Part shown: positions 52,901 through 53,777 of the stretch, piece by piece
Layout: each line of letters starts with the position of its first letter
Numbering within the stretch: the first letter of the stretch is position 1
Source: Megalonaias nervosa
Taxonomy: Eukaryota > Mollusca > Bivalvia > Unionida > Unionidae
DNA length: 64,000 bases
NCBI GenBank assembly: GCA_016617855.1
Contig: JAECUM010009738.1
Location: 50,070 to 114,069, forward strand
Reading direction: 5' to 3'
Program-made: the position numbers and the translations under genes
Notes under the pieces: model-generated
Databases searched by the model: none
Seen by the model: only the letters and a program-made list of their open reading frames with translations
Told to the model about the DNA's origin: nothing

Positions 52901-53777
52901 TTCAGAGGGTGTGATGGTATAAGTTGTTCATTTGTGCTTCATAATGAAAATCTTACTGACATTTAACAATATTAGAATTAGACCCAGATAGTACCAATCT
53001 TGAACAATTCTGGCAGTCATTCAGCAATCTGAATTGACCCACAGGCAGGAAACAGTTTAAACTTCTTGTTGGACTCAGTAGAGTTGTATGAAATTGCCAC
53101 ATTCCAAAGCAGACACTGAAAGGACATTTTCATTCTGAGGAAAATTAAGGCTCACTTCTGAGGAAACCTGATTCCAGTAACAGTATATCATCTCCCAAGT
53201 GTTAAGATCAATACTGATGAGGATTGCCACCAATATAATACTAAGAAATGATAAAAATACTTGTGCTACATATATGGACATCATGAAGGGTAACAAGATA
53301 CTGTAAAAGGACTGATTTGATGAGATGATGTAGATGTTTTAATATAAAAAAATTAAATTTGTAATTTTTTTGTCCATTTGCATTCTAAAGATGGTGTCAG
53401 TGAAAATCCTCCTTCTTTTGGGGTCAAAACTTATGAATTTTCAAAATCTCCTGATCTGTCCTCACCTGAGCTGTGTTCTGTGCCACATGTATGCCTAATA
53501 GTGATGGAAGATTCATGTGAAATTCAAAATGGCTCAGTGTAATTCCCATATTGAACATCGTCAGATAGCTTGACCTCAATTTTAGTCAAGAAAATATTGA
53601 TGATGCACAAGTCAATAATATAAAGATTTCAGGAAATTAGTTGAAAGTTTCTGTTTGTTTGATTGATTGAACAATATATTGATATATTTACAAATAAATT
53701 GATCAATAGAACAATATATTGATTTATTAATAAATAAATTGTTTCATTGGTCATTTGCAGGAGATGGACTAGGATAG
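835..53777 (+). CDS. RBBP5: RBBP5 homologue, H3K4 methyltransferase core subunit (12 exons in window, 5' partial)
   Basis: Exons: 835-922, 4895-4966, 8405-8514, 11570-11689, 13352-13505, 19115-19186, 21543-21660, 41987-42053, 43945-44038, 47179-47341, 50245-50349, 53761-53777. Joined, they read without a stop for about 392 codons, and every junction is AG/GT with matching phase. The product matches animal RBBP5 throughout: WD40 propeller blades, then the NWSAFAPDFKELDENVEYEE segment (activation segment and ASH2L-binding motif), an EVDITTVDP WDR5-binding motif, a lysine-rich NLS region and a short tail. RBBP5 is known to bridge WDR5 and ASH2L/DPY30 and to stimulate MLL/SET1 methylation of histone H3 lysine 4 in the nucleus. 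About 120 N-terminal residues (first propeller blades) are missing because they lie upstream of the window. Expected total is about 510 residues against about 538 in human. Gene identity is very secure; the last exon is tentative. Confidence 0.95.
1840..2070 (+). repeat. dispersed repeat, copy 1 (possible LTR fragment)
   Basis: It shares an ordered series of blocks with 43180-43420: GATAGAACTTTTAGGATT-like, then ATAATACTGTAAG, AAATTATT, ACAAAACTTGTTG, CTTTCTGTTACTTA and a final CATAGAGTCATAGCA. The shared stretch is ~230 bp and both copies are in the same orientation. Solo-LTR or other transposon identity is a guess. Confidence 0.55.
2055..2250 (+). repeat. dispersed repeat, copy 1 (pair with 58560-58800)
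   Basis: Shares GTTTGTTCTACTGA(C/A)T(G/A)CTCCTA, GCATTATG(T/A)GA and GATCTGGGTCT-type blocks, in the same order and orientation, with 58560-58800 on the far side of the gene. The family is unidentified. It abuts the preceding repeat, so the two may be parts of one element. Confidence 0.55.
2251..3279. other. intron, nothing recognised
   Basis: AT-rich intronic DNA. Short open frames on both strands have no recognisable homology or codon bias. Confidence 0.5.
3280..3415. repeat. short imperfect tandem repeat (TACTTTACTCAAATAG type)
   Basis: At least four diverged copies of a 30-40 bp unit containing AAAATGATG(C/T)A(T/C)TTTACTC and AAATAG(T/C)(A/G)AAA are arranged head to tail. Confidence 0.6.
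3500..3780. repeat. degenerate tandem repeat (GGTCAGxxxxxAATCAGC and CTACAGCTG types)
   Basis: The first part repeats (T)TGGTCAGTCAAGCAATCAGC-like units. The second part repeats CAGCT(C/T)TACAGCTGCTATGGT-like units, and another CTACAGCTG recurs near 4154. It is strongly diverged and its origin is unknown. 3781-4894 holds nothing else recognised apart from exon-adjacent intron. Confidence 0.5.
4895..4966 (+). CDS. RBBP5: RBBP5 exon B, WD40 propeller
   Basis: The acceptor is TTTTTGCAG ending at 4894; the donor is GTAAGT at 4967. The 24 codons are phase 0 at both ends and read SDLNIVASYDRKGKYIYTGN followed by AKGR. This is nearly identical to the vertebrate segment in which a DRRG turn precedes the YIYTGNAKG strand of a propeller blade. 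As a 72-nt symmetric exon it could be skipped without a frameshift, although that would remove a blade strand. Confidence 0.95.
5084..5150. repeat. short tandem repeat, GACAGAGTCTCCAT(G/C)TCAT unit
   Basis: Three adjacent copies of an ~18-19 bp unit (ACAGAGTCTCCATGTCATG and variants) lie 120 bp after exon B. Confidence 0.75.
5195..5425. mobile_element. short pogo/Tc1-type MITE
   Basis: The left end AGTAGAACTTCATTTATCTGG and the right end GGATAATCAAAGTTATACTG, read in reverse complement (CAGTATAACTTTGATTATCC), form imperfect terminal inverted repeats. They have the CAGTA-AAC-TC-ATTATC-GG layout of non-autonomous pogo/Tigger-type elements. TA follows the right end. The interior (TTAACCGTCAG repeated) has no coding capacity. 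Confidence 0.6.
5937..6132. repeat. minisatellite, 50-bp unit, four copies
   Basis: Four near-identical copies contain TACATGTTTTATGATCACTC and TACACACTATGCTCACT. They start at 5941, 5987, 6037 and 6087, so the spacings are 46, 50 and 50; the first unit lacks the AGAA spacer. High identity implies recent expansion. Confidence 0.95.
6665..6835 (+). mobile_element. degraded SINE-like element
   Basis: The head contains GCTTAACTCGTAATCCAAGGATCAATAG-like diverged tRNA sequence. The tail ends TGTTAAAAATGTGTTAAACTCCAGC followed by an A-rich run, which resembles the GTGCTGAAAAATGGCGTTAAACCCAAC tail of SINE family 2 in this window. Too diverged for a firm family call. Confidence 0.45.
7280..7610 (-). 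other. unidentified coding-like fragment
   Basis: Without requiring a start codon, the minus strand stays open across this stretch. It reads VALSCLLRTSRGK, then MDKLNPVIYAMAQMIAQINE, and later SDKVLTDLKTSTLMLIHTN. The mix of amphipathic and acidic residues looks more protein-like than its neighbours and could be the remnant of a transposon structural protein (for example a gag-like helical region). I do not recognise it. The rest of 6133-8404 holds nothing else convincing. Confidence 0.25.
8405..8514 (+). CDS. RBBP5: RBBP5 exon C, WD40 propeller
   Basis: The acceptor follows a long T run and ends TTTTTTCAG at 8404; the donor is GTAAGA at 8515. It starts in phase 0 and ends two bases into a codon. 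It reads ILVFTEDTHKLVASFRVTTG and then TSNTTAIKSIEFARRG. The block FRVTTGTSNTTAIKSIEFAR is essentially invariant in animal RBBP5 proteins, which makes this one of the strongest exon calls. Confidence 0.96.
9196..9320 (+). repeat. dispersed repeat terminus (CAGGGTTCCCGCGC...)
   Basis: Begins CAGGGTTCCCGCGCTACTGG and continues with GAGAAAAAGTCAGGAGAAATG, CCGTGAAAAGTCCTTGAAAT and GGGAAAAACCCTGGAATTTT. This G(T)CCTGGAAAA periodic texture is typical of a terminal region of a non-autonomous DNA element. A diverged partial copy starts at 10619 (CAGGAGAAATGGGAAATTTT). Related sequence at 11340-11435 ends GTGCGAACCATG, a possible opposite terminus. Confidence 0.45.
9590..9790 (+). repeat. long inverted repeat, left arm (partner 10240-10440)
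   Basis: TATACCTGCATGAATTCGAT and AAATTATTTATTTTCTCA at 9652-9694 pair with ATCGATTTCATGCAGGTATA and TGAGAAAATAAATAATTTTC at 10329-10373. Similarity extends outward through GGGCTAGCAAACTTAAAC and inward through GTCTTTAGTC. The arms are about 200 bp with many mismatches, separated by ~450 bp. Confidence 0.7.
10240..10440 (-). repeat. long inverted repeat, right arm (partner 9590-9790)
   Basis: This is the reverse-complement partner of the left arm; see the matching blocks there. Together the arms suggest an old foldback-type or internally palindromic transposable element within the intron between RBBP5 exons C and D. 10441-11304 holds no other recognised feature. Confidence 0.7.
11305..11436 (+). 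repeat. dispersed repeat, copy related to 60540-60630
   Basis: TTCTTTAATTCCATTCAGTA, GGTCAT and CCTTGAAAAAATTCATTTCA match TTTTTTAATTCCGTTTAGTA, GGGTCAT and CCTTGAAAAATAAATTTCAC at 60547-60610. The copy here continues into CCTGGAAAAAACCTGGAAAA, a repetitive tract like that at 9300. Confidence 0.55.
11570..11689 (+). CDS. RBBP5: RBBP5 exon D, WD40 propeller
   Basis: The acceptor is TCTTTTCAG ending at 11569; the donor is GTATTA at 11690. The first base completes the GA-C codon from exon C, and the exon ends two bases into the arginine codon finished by exon E. It reads CFLVNSADRIIRVYKSDEVL and then a DGEPEPIQKLQDLVN block. The ADRIIRVY strand and the DGEPEP(M/I)QKLQDLVN linker are hallmarks of RBBP5. 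In the intron just downstream, an imperfect repeat of the donor-region sequence (GTTATACTTGTAATTT and CTTGTTAACATGTATTATTAGG) recurs at about 11698-11890. Confidence 0.95.
12822..12873. repeat. (CT)n microsatellite
   Basis: About 50 bp of nearly pure CT dinucleotides in the intron between exons D and E. Overlapping open frames on both strands here are artefacts. The remainder of 11890-13351 is plain intron. Confidence 0.95.
13352..13505 (+). CDS. RBBP5: RBBP5 exon E, WD40 propeller
   Basis: The acceptor is TGTCTTCATAG ending at 13351; the donor is GTAAGT at 13506. The first base completes the AG-G arginine codon, then 51 codons end in phase 0. It reads TLWKKCCFSGDGEYIVAGSA, followed by KQHSLYIWEKSVGNLVKILH and GTKGELLLDVV. 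The CFSGDGEYIVAGSA and LYIWEKS(I/V)GNLVKILHG blocks are canonical WD40 strands of RBBP5. The satellite of the next intron starts only about 30 nt beyond the donor. Confidence 0.96.
13545..14775. repeat. intronic satellite, ~80-bp unit, about 16 diverged copies
   Basis: Head-to-tail units carry ATATACAGTAAAACC, CAGGCCTTTTGGACACCTGG and TTTTGATAG, then TAGAACAGACAGATTTTCAT and TGAG. Two copies at 14395-14500 are virtually identical, so local duplication is recent. Within a unit AAACCAGG and CCTGGTTT are inverted about 11 nt apart and would form a hairpin. The array starts ~40 nt after the exon E donor. The minus-strand open frames over it are repeat artefacts. Confidence 0.95.
15048..15360 (+). 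mobile_element. tRNA-derived SINE, family 1, with 20-bp target-site duplication
   Basis: A-box region GGCCTAGTGGTTAGAGC and B box GGTTTCGAACCC (15092) form a tRNA-like head. A body follows with GCATTAAGAGGTTAGTGTTG, GGCCTGGTGTCAGAATAATG and ATGATGCCCCAGTGCTAGAC. The tail is ATATGACTGAAATTTTTTTA...CGTGAAAAATCCAAATCACAG. It is flanked by 20-bp direct repeats, 15028-15047 and 15361-15380, differing at two positions (TAACTATTATGAAT...). Not a functional tRNA gene: the head is followed directly by SINE body. Confidence 0.93.
16399..16509 (+). pseudogene. Tigger transposase N-terminal HTH fragment
   Basis: The ORF begins MAEPPMKKRKILTLEERFNV and continues IERSEKGETARKIAKR to a TAA. The K(K)RK-LTLEE--xVI---E-G-S---IAK pattern is the psq/CENP-B-type helix-turn-helix that opens pogo/Tigger transposases. 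It stops after the first helices, where a full enzyme would continue (FGVS...); this is an internal deletion, not a new small gene. Confidence 0.8.
16510..16780 (+). pseudogene. Tigger transposase C-terminal fragment
   Basis: Resumes with TPPTADNDSGNESSIGEI and then HLKEIKEYALQHCNPKLLHL, followed after a frameshift by QRSIMDFLKKSD and a stop at ~16755. Both the L-ELKEYAL helix and the Q-(S/T)I-DF(F/L)K ending are typical of Tigger C-termini. The catalytic DDE domain is absent. Confidence 0.7.
17212..17565. repeat. 69-bp tandem repeat, ~4-5 copies, host site of the Tigger insertion
   Basis: The unit contains AAATGCACCAGAGTACTAAT, TTTATCCATT and GGTTTTATTAGCTATATTAT. Two consecutive copies start at 17361 and 17430, exactly 69 bp apart. 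Diverged units of the same type flank the SINE at 15000-15047 and 15361-15385, so SINE and Tigger both landed in this array. Confidence 0.9.
17640..19010. repeat. diverged satellite array, ~110-145 bp unit, about 10 copies
   Basis: Each unit carries TTGGTCCTAAATGAAAATGG, then GCTGATCTGACATCCA, a GCCACCACAGTGGCCATCTT block, GAAAATCTTGTTATCACTAC and TCATATCA(T)CATGG..TTTCAC. Unit starts lie near 17703, 17846, 17972, 18105, 18249, 18396, 18520, 18625, 18752 and 18897. The same family forms the array at 56500-58150, ~39 kb away, in the same orientation. Open frames over it are artefacts. Confidence 0.9.
19115..19186 (+). CDS. RBBP5: RBBP5 exon F, last WD40 blade
   Basis: The acceptor is TTTTTTTGACAG ending at 19114; the donor is GTAAGT at 19187. 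It has 24 codons, phase 0 at both ends, and reads WHPVRPIIASISSGVVSIWA and then QNQV. This is identical or nearly identical to the vertebrate closing blade. The next residues (exon G) start the extended C-terminal tail that contacts MLL/SET1, ASH2L and the nucleosome. Confidence 0.96.
19187..20033. other. intron after exon F, nothing recognised
   Basis: AT-rich intron without coding signal or clear repeat structure. Confidence 0.5.
20034..20220. mobile_element. 187-bp MITE with long TIRs and TTA target duplication (Harbinger-like)
   Basis: The left arm CGGCTGTTCCATTTAAACAT, ACATGGTACCAGGGAAGGCA and the right arm in reverse complement GAGCTGTTCCATTAAAACAT, ACATGGGGCCCAGGGAAGGC are inverted repeats of about 45 bp. 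TTA flanks both sides (20031-20033 and 20221-20223). A three-base TWA target and a short non-coding body fit PIF/Harbinger-derived MITEs. Confidence 0.8.
20390..20955. repeat. degenerate tandem array with TATTACAGTGGTCCTCTC(A/T)TATGAGAC units
   Basis: About ten copies, 45-75 bp apart, of TACAGTGGTC(C/T)TCTC followed by ATGAGACTCCT and TTAGTACTATGTAT. The motif resembles the first ~25 bp of the pogo/Tigger termini in this window (TACAGT..AACCTGTCTTATGAGACC), which suggests the array grew from a transposon end. 20956-21242 holds nothing else recognised. Confidence 0.85.
21243..21542 (+). repeat. 50-bp minisatellite carrying repeated 3' splice sites, six units
   Basis: Six 50-bp units have GAAAACTGTACTTGATAGTT, ACATATGTAG(T/C)CCATAATG and TATCTGTGTAG in order. 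The 'ACTTGATAG' blocks start at 21251, 21301, (21351), 21401, 21451 and 21501. Each unit ends TATCTGTGTAG followed by GAAA(A/G/T)CTG, which copies the real exon G acceptor at 21542 plus the first eight exon bases. Confidence 0.95.
21543..21660 (+). CDS. RBBP5: RBBP5 exon G, activation segment and ASH2L-binding motif
   Basis: The acceptor is ATCTGTGTAG ending at 21542, which is the last unit of a 50-bp minisatellite; the donor is GTAAAC at 21661. The exon starts in phase 0 and ends one base into a codon. It reads ENWSAFAPDFKELDENVEYE followed by ERESEFDEEDEDKEKEEAK. In the RBBP5 family this tail holds the activation segment and the acidic ASH2L-binding motif. A glutamate replaces the hydrophobic residue of the vertebrate FDIEDED. 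The downstream intron is about 20.3 kb, by far the longest in the window. Confidence 0.96.
21985..22225. repeat. 40-bp minisatellite, about six copies
   Basis: Unit GATCATTCATTGGGTATTCT followed by AAATTCATGGTTAGAACAGT, nearly identical from copy to copy; the last copy is shortened. It lies 330 bp into the 20-kb intron after exon G. Confidence 0.95.
22500..24010 (-). pseudogene. LINE (L1/Tx1-like) reverse transcriptase C-terminal region, degraded
   Basis: Read on the minus strand, the translation runs SVVGKVLVVKTLVLPIFIHL, FSALPNPT and TELNRTLIKFVWGGKAEIIK, then FVRYIRTTWLKDCL, interrupted by several stops. This matches the 'GKI.VIK.L.LPK..HLF..LP.P' and 'FVWGGK' blocks after the RT domain of L1-like non-LTR retrotransposons. 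It aligns with the related copy at 35950-38045. No ORF is intact. 24011-24689 contains nothing recognised. Confidence 0.75.
24690..25450. repeat. 45-bp minisatellite with 135-bp higher-order repeat
   Basis: The unit contains AGTACTAGAGCATGTTGACT, GACATGAAGTGGATGTATAT and TGTGA. Three unit variants alternate (ACATTACGTGG..CTT, GTAAAGTACT, GTGAATTACT), so that ACATTACGTGG recurs at 24851, 24986 and 25121, exactly 135 bp apart. The unit length is divisible by three and the minus frame lacks stops, giving a spurious 309-codon ORF. Edges are diverged units. Confidence 0.96.
25451..27640. other. intron between repeats, no recognised feature
   Basis: Somewhat higher GC from ~26150 on, with short open frames on both strands. 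This is probably the degraded upstream part of the DIRS-like element that follows, but I could not match any of it to a gag-like protein. A C9 run occurs at 25876-25885. Confidence 0.35.
27640..28960 (+). pseudogene. DIRS-like retrotransposon RT/RNase H pseudogene
   Basis: The plus strand, across frameshifts and stops, shows in order: VDL-DIYLHVSIHMAPRKFL from ~27710, FTRLMALKIAHV, SDVISSQNFVHLGMEFSIHS near 28010-28070, ISKAFCWWQEGLHGKGVLIL and SDNSTVVTYFKWQG near 28485-28595, IQVHHIPGQPNVLS, FVSPVPDLKAWAV near 28735 and LIPEVIQKARE...LVLIASLKW. This series (DLKDAYLHVPI..RKFL, S-LGMEF, RNase H LSDNTTVV and HIPG-NVLAD, then the FVSPVPD..A linker) is the DIRS-group Pol. No tyrosine recombinase was found downstream; a gypsy remnant replaces it. 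Dead copy. Confidence 0.85.
29095..31000 (-). pseudogene. Ty3/gypsy-type retrotransposon remnant with PR-IN-RT order (Gmr1-like)
   Basis: On the minus strand, from high to low coordinates: a gag-tail-like ADDYCLTH (~30910-30945); a protease-region block LPVEGIHLLLGNDL (~30260-30310); an integrase core block FGLPKSVQSDQGSNF (~29950-29995); an integrase-end-like HINMLKEYV (~29775); then RT sequence with LYRINPLKQE, PFPLPRYDECID (29270-29312), VTKFDLLNRFWHISLTERAK and FVTPDGLK (~29165). Integrase before reverse transcriptase is the order of Gmr1-like Ty3/gypsy elements. Stops and deletions throughout; no LTRs recognised. Confidence 0.8.
31001..31723. other. unassigned sequence beside the gypsy remnant
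   Basis: May be the gag/leader end of the element. A short duplication, GGAAAATAAAG followed by TG and GCTGCCTTTA, occurs at ~31190 and ~31317. An ATACAGCAAAATA block with a following TAATCCAAATATGGGTT repeats at ~31441 and ~31504. No gene seen. Confidence 0.4.
31724..32881. mobile_element. DNA transposon with CAGTGTGACCCC terminal inverted repeats
   Basis: The left end CAGTGTGACCCCACTATAAC and the right end GTTATTGAGGGGTCACACTG are inverted repeats of ~25 bp over a 1158-bp element. TA follows the right end. The ends resemble those at 42222-43549 (CAGTGGCCCCTCAGTATAAC). Interior frames are short and unrecognised, so it is non-autonomous. Confidence 0.65.
33255..33445. repeat. imperfect (AAT/AAC/AGC)n trinucleotide tracts
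   Basis: AATAATAATAACAACAACAG at ~33262 and AATAATAATAATAATAATAA with AACAACAGTAACAACAGCAG at ~33405-33450 flank about 130 bp, and a sentence-like copy of TCTATAATGGGTACACAA recurs at ~33509. They look like two copies of a duplicated block. 32882-33254 and 33490-35123 hold no recognised feature; ATTATTATTATTATTACT at ~34677 is another short run. Confidence 0.7.
35124..35438 (-). mobile_element. tRNA-derived SINE, family 1
   Basis: Minus-strand copy. The head has a B box GGGTTCGAACC-like block at ~35395 and CCGCCTCGGATGC. The body matches 15048-15360 (GATGCCCCAGTGCTAGACAT). The tail TGACTGAAAAATTGTTAAAG leads into an (AC)n run at the low-coordinate end. ACTAAATT at both flanks (35117 and 35439) may be the target duplication. 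Confidence 0.9.
35505..35945. repeat. 36-bp minisatellite, about 12 copies
   Basis: The unit is ATAAACATGAGTGATATTTA followed by GTCCTTGGTCACTGGA, with sequential starts such as 35593 and 35629. ACTGGA and ACTTGA variants, with CATGAG and CACGAG, alternate in blocks, a sign of local unit exchange. Confidence 0.96.
35950..38045 (-). pseudogene. LINE (L1/Tx1-like) with APE-endonuclease and RT remnants
   Basis: Read on the minus strand from 38045 downward: RAAGWGYKCLFSHCTSNNAG and VSIYFLNN (endonuclease N-terminal region); then near 37070-36800 DFQTQRAIIGLPKKENEDIL (the 'GxIxLIPKKexD' entry of RT); then near 36280-36050 blocks such as LESKDIFL and VLQKFLLCLY, parallel to the copy at 22500-24010. 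Many stops. The element ends next to the 36-bp minisatellite and starts next to a SINE at 38075. Confidence 0.75.
38075..38394 (+). mobile_element. tRNA-derived SINE, family 1
   Basis: The head is GCTCCGGTAGCCTAAGTGGT with B box TGTTCGAACCG near 38130. The body matches the other family-1 copies (GCATTAAGAGGTTAGTGTTA, ATGATGCCCCAGTGCTAGAC). The tail is GATTGAAAAATTGTTAAAGC followed by (CA)n. Copies diverge by roughly a tenth from one another by eye. Confidence 0.9.
38448..38500. repeat. (CA)n/(TA)n compound microsatellite
   Basis: CACACAGACACACACACATA followed by an ~30-bp TA run. Confidence 0.9.
38595..38820. repeat. ~115-bp tandem duplication
   Basis: Two diverged copies share AAGATAAAATAA(C/T)TGAGTA, TGATGCAT, ATTAAAGATTATA and CCATGCAC(C/T)TTT. 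Confidence 0.75.
39284..40123 (-). pseudogene. Tigger/pogo transposase pseudogene
   Basis: The minus strand shows, from 40123 down: FEDYLVQLPKVWSKVQPENF and then ENIPVNGLILQQKANKI (CENP-B-type second DNA-binding motif, consensus IPVSGPILQEKA); at ~39820 SVFNADETHLFFKMLPNQDV (first catalytic aspartate of the DDE domain, consensus NADETGLFYK-LP); and at ~39610 WCNVSTDCVANCFARVGL (consensus W..VS..TI.NCFRKAGL). The middle of the DDE domain, with the later catalytic residues, is missing, and frames shift between blocks. Distinct in sequence from the element at 15386-17209. Confidence 0.85.
40500..41760. repeat. diverged satellite, ~60-bp unit, roughly 20 copies
   Basis: Units carry ACCAATAACAGCACAAAAGT, TCACTCCTTTTCTCTATCAG and CCCTATTGTGTCA in order from the first complete copy near 40530 to 41757. 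The most similar copies are at 40770-40880. It occupies the last ~1.2 kb of the 20-kb RBBP5 intron, ending ~230 bp before exon H. 40141-40499 holds nothing recognised. Confidence 0.93.
41987..42053 (+). CDS. RBBP5: RBBP5 exon H, WDR5-binding motif
   Basis: The acceptor is CTTTTTTCCAG ending at 41986; the donor is GTTAGT at 42054. The first two bases complete a glycine codon and the last two begin a serine codon. It reads PDEEDVEVDITTVDPIQAFV. This aligns with the family segment EEVDVTSVDPIAAF, whose acidic-hydrophobic core binds the side of the WDR5 propeller. The exon is flanked by DNA-transposon debris in the downstream intron. Confidence 0.94.
42490..42617. mobile_element. 128-bp Tigger-type MITE with TA target duplication
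   Basis: The left end CAGTAAAACCTGTCTTGAGA and the right end TCTTTCAAGATAGGTTCCAC, TG are inverted repeats of ~28 bp. TA lies at 42488-42489 and 42618-42619. The interior GGCAGAAGGGGTGGTCT is shared with the right end of the Tigger element at 17171-17190, so this is probably a deletion derivative of that family. Confidence 0.88.
43180..43420 (+). repeat. dispersed repeat, copy 2 (pair with 1840-2070)
   Basis: Contains GATAGAACTTTTAGGATTGT, ATAATACTGTAAGA, AAATTATTTGTTG, AACTTGTTGCTTTTTGCT and CATTTCTGTTACTTA, ending CATAGTGTTATAACA, in the order of 1840-2070. Confidence 0.6.
43945..44038 (+). CDS. RBBP5: RBBP5 exon I, acidic C-terminal segment
   Basis: The acceptor is TTCTTATCCCAG ending at 43944; the donor is GTAAGC at 44039. 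The first base completes the AG-T serine codon. It reads DEERENEDALMYLPVSPEID and then EPEEGWLPSDV, ending in phase 0. It matches the family's SSDEE..ALLYLPIAPE(V/I)(E/D) stretch, a conserved island in the otherwise variable tail. Confidence 0.93.
44549..44888 (+). mobile_element. tRNA-derived SINE, family 1, complete, with 13-bp target duplication
   Basis: Perfect 13-bp flanking repeats CATTAATATTTGT at 44536-44548 and 44889-44901. The element starts GACTGCTCCAGTGGCCTTGT, has B box GGGTTCGATCCCC at ~44603 and a full body, and ends GACTGAAAAATTGTTTAAGC, TCTGTTAAAAATCCAAATCA, then (CA)15-16. This copy best defines both ends of the family. Confidence 0.95.
45240..46460. repeat. purine-rich minisatellite with 249-bp higher-order repeat
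   Basis: About 1.2 kb of short units (AATAAGAGGGAGAGTTAA, 16-22 bp) is almost free of C on this strand. The block starting GCAATAAGAGGAGAGTTAAT recurs at 45551, 45800 and 46049, exactly 249 bp apart, with essentially no differences between copies; this indicates very recent amplification. Flanking units are diverged. A G9-10 run lies at ~46429. Confidence 0.95.
46918..46976. repeat. (ATT)n microsatellite
   Basis: ~59 bp of TTA repeats with one G interruption. 46461-46917 holds no other feature. Confidence 0.95.
47151..47176 (+). repeat. (TTA)n microsatellite forming the exon J acceptor region
   Basis: ATTATTATTATTATTATTAT runs directly into TATAG, the 3' splice site at 47178. No ordinary pyrimidine tract lies between. 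Confidence 0.9.
47179..47341 (+). CDS. RBBP5: RBBP5 exon J, disordered segment with SV40-type NLS
   Basis: The acceptor is ATTATTATAG ending at 47178, where a (TTA)n microsatellite replaces a normal pyrimidine tract; the donor is GTACTT at 47342. It begins in phase 0, holds 54 codons and ends one base into the next. It reads GPVSEENQPPVNQAPQHSSG, then EKRKTQSSGDQGAPSPKKRK and VKMVDVDLPSAPLD. PKKRKV is a classical monopartite nuclear localisation signal, at the place where vertebrate RBBP5 has a similar PPKKKPK basic patch. The final base plus exon K gives an (E)IHPLL sequence as in the family, which supports this donor. Confidence 0.88.
47345..47920. repeat. diverged tandem repeat, ~145-bp unit, about four copies
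   Basis: Each unit has CTTCTCAGAA(A/T)CT, AATTTTAC(C/A)AGATTTGACA-like, GGGTTTTCAGATTTGTA, ATGATGCCA and TCAGATATGGCTGTCATTAC blocks. It starts immediately at the exon J donor. The reading frame at 47268-47468 (minus) is an artefact. Confidence 0.75.
48423..48530. repeat. near-perfect foldback hairpin, ~45-bp arms
   Basis: Left arm CATCAGGTCCCCCCAAAAAA, TCTAAGAGGATGAAAATA (48423-48468). The right arm (48486-48530) in reverse complement reads CATCAGGTCCCCCCAAAAAT, CTAAGAGGATGAAAATA. They differ by one A in the A-run and one base near the loop. The loop is ~17 nt. Confidence 0.93.
48694..48943 (+). mobile_element. tRNA-derived SINE, family 2, complete, with perfect 13-bp target duplication
   Basis: Flanked by AAGCTTTTCTTTC at 48681-48693 and 48944-48956. 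The head is GGGAGCTCATGTGGCCAAGT (A box) with B box GGGTTTGAATCTC. The body is GTGAGAAAGCTTCCAGTAGC and GGTTCTTCCTCCACCTGTTA. The tail is TGCTGAGAAATGGTGTTAAA, AGCAAAACAAT. This is the reference copy for the family in this window. Confidence 0.94.
48957..50214. other. intron between exons J and K, nothing else recognised
   Basis: AT-rich intron with no coding signal. Short open frames have no homology that I recognise. Confidence 0.5.
50215..50244 (+). promoter_or_regulatory. possible alternative 3' splice-site extension of exon K
   Basis: A second good acceptor (ACTATTTTTTAG) ends at 50214, 30 nt before the acceptor chosen for exon K. Using it would add ten in-frame codons reading GDSYAWLVLS before EIHPLL, with no stop. 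The shorter form is preferred because DEIHPLL or DEVHPLL is the family consensus at this junction. The longer form remains a plausible isoform. Confidence 0.4.
50245..50349 (+). CDS. RBBP5: RBBP5 exon K, basic C-terminal segment
   Basis: The acceptor is TTGTTCTTTCAG ending at 50244; the donor is GTAACA at 50350. The first two bases complete a glutamate codon. It reads IHPLLNVRKPQEKTHKKPAK and then QKQKSGKSEKSKHK, ending one base into a codon. It matches the EVHPLLGV island and the following lysine-rich stretch of vertebrate RBBP5. A second acceptor 30 nt upstream is also in frame (see 50215-50244). Confidence 0.9.
51150..51262 (+). mobile_element. SINE family 2, 3' half
   Basis: CCCCGGTTCTTCCTCCAGCA, TACTGGCCGCCATGTGTAGC, GTGCTGAAAAATGGCGTTAA and ACCC lead into (AAC)7. 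It is 5' truncated and better preserved at the tail than the copy at 48694-48943. Imperfect duplicated text before it (CTGTGACTTTAGAGC; GATGGAACTTGATATGA-like) belongs to another diverged repeat at ~50790-51110. Confidence 0.85.
52640..53050 (+). mobile_element. degraded Tigger copy related to 15386-17209
   Basis: GACCACTATGAATGATCGTG, TTGCAAAAGCAG and CTTGGTAAACATGA correspond to 15537-15625. GTAATCTGTAATG(T/C)CT and AGTAAGTGATAATCATTTTC correspond to 16068-16137. ACCCAGATAGTACC...GGCAGTCATTCAGCAA may be interior sequence. No inverted ends or open frame remain. Located in the last RBBP5 intron. Confidence 0.6.
53761..53777 (+). CDS. RBBP5: RBBP5 terminal coding exon (tentative)
   Basis: The acceptor is GGTCATTTGCAG ending at 53760. 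In the phase left by exon K it reads G-D-G-L-G and then TAG at 53775-53777. The result is a protein ending ...KSKHKGDGLG, without the longer vertebrate tail (SPFKPKLYKGDRG onwards). The phase and splice site are right, but so short a coding stretch gives no homology support. A missed exon between 50350 and 53760, or a terminal exon further on, cannot be excluded. Confidence 0.45.
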
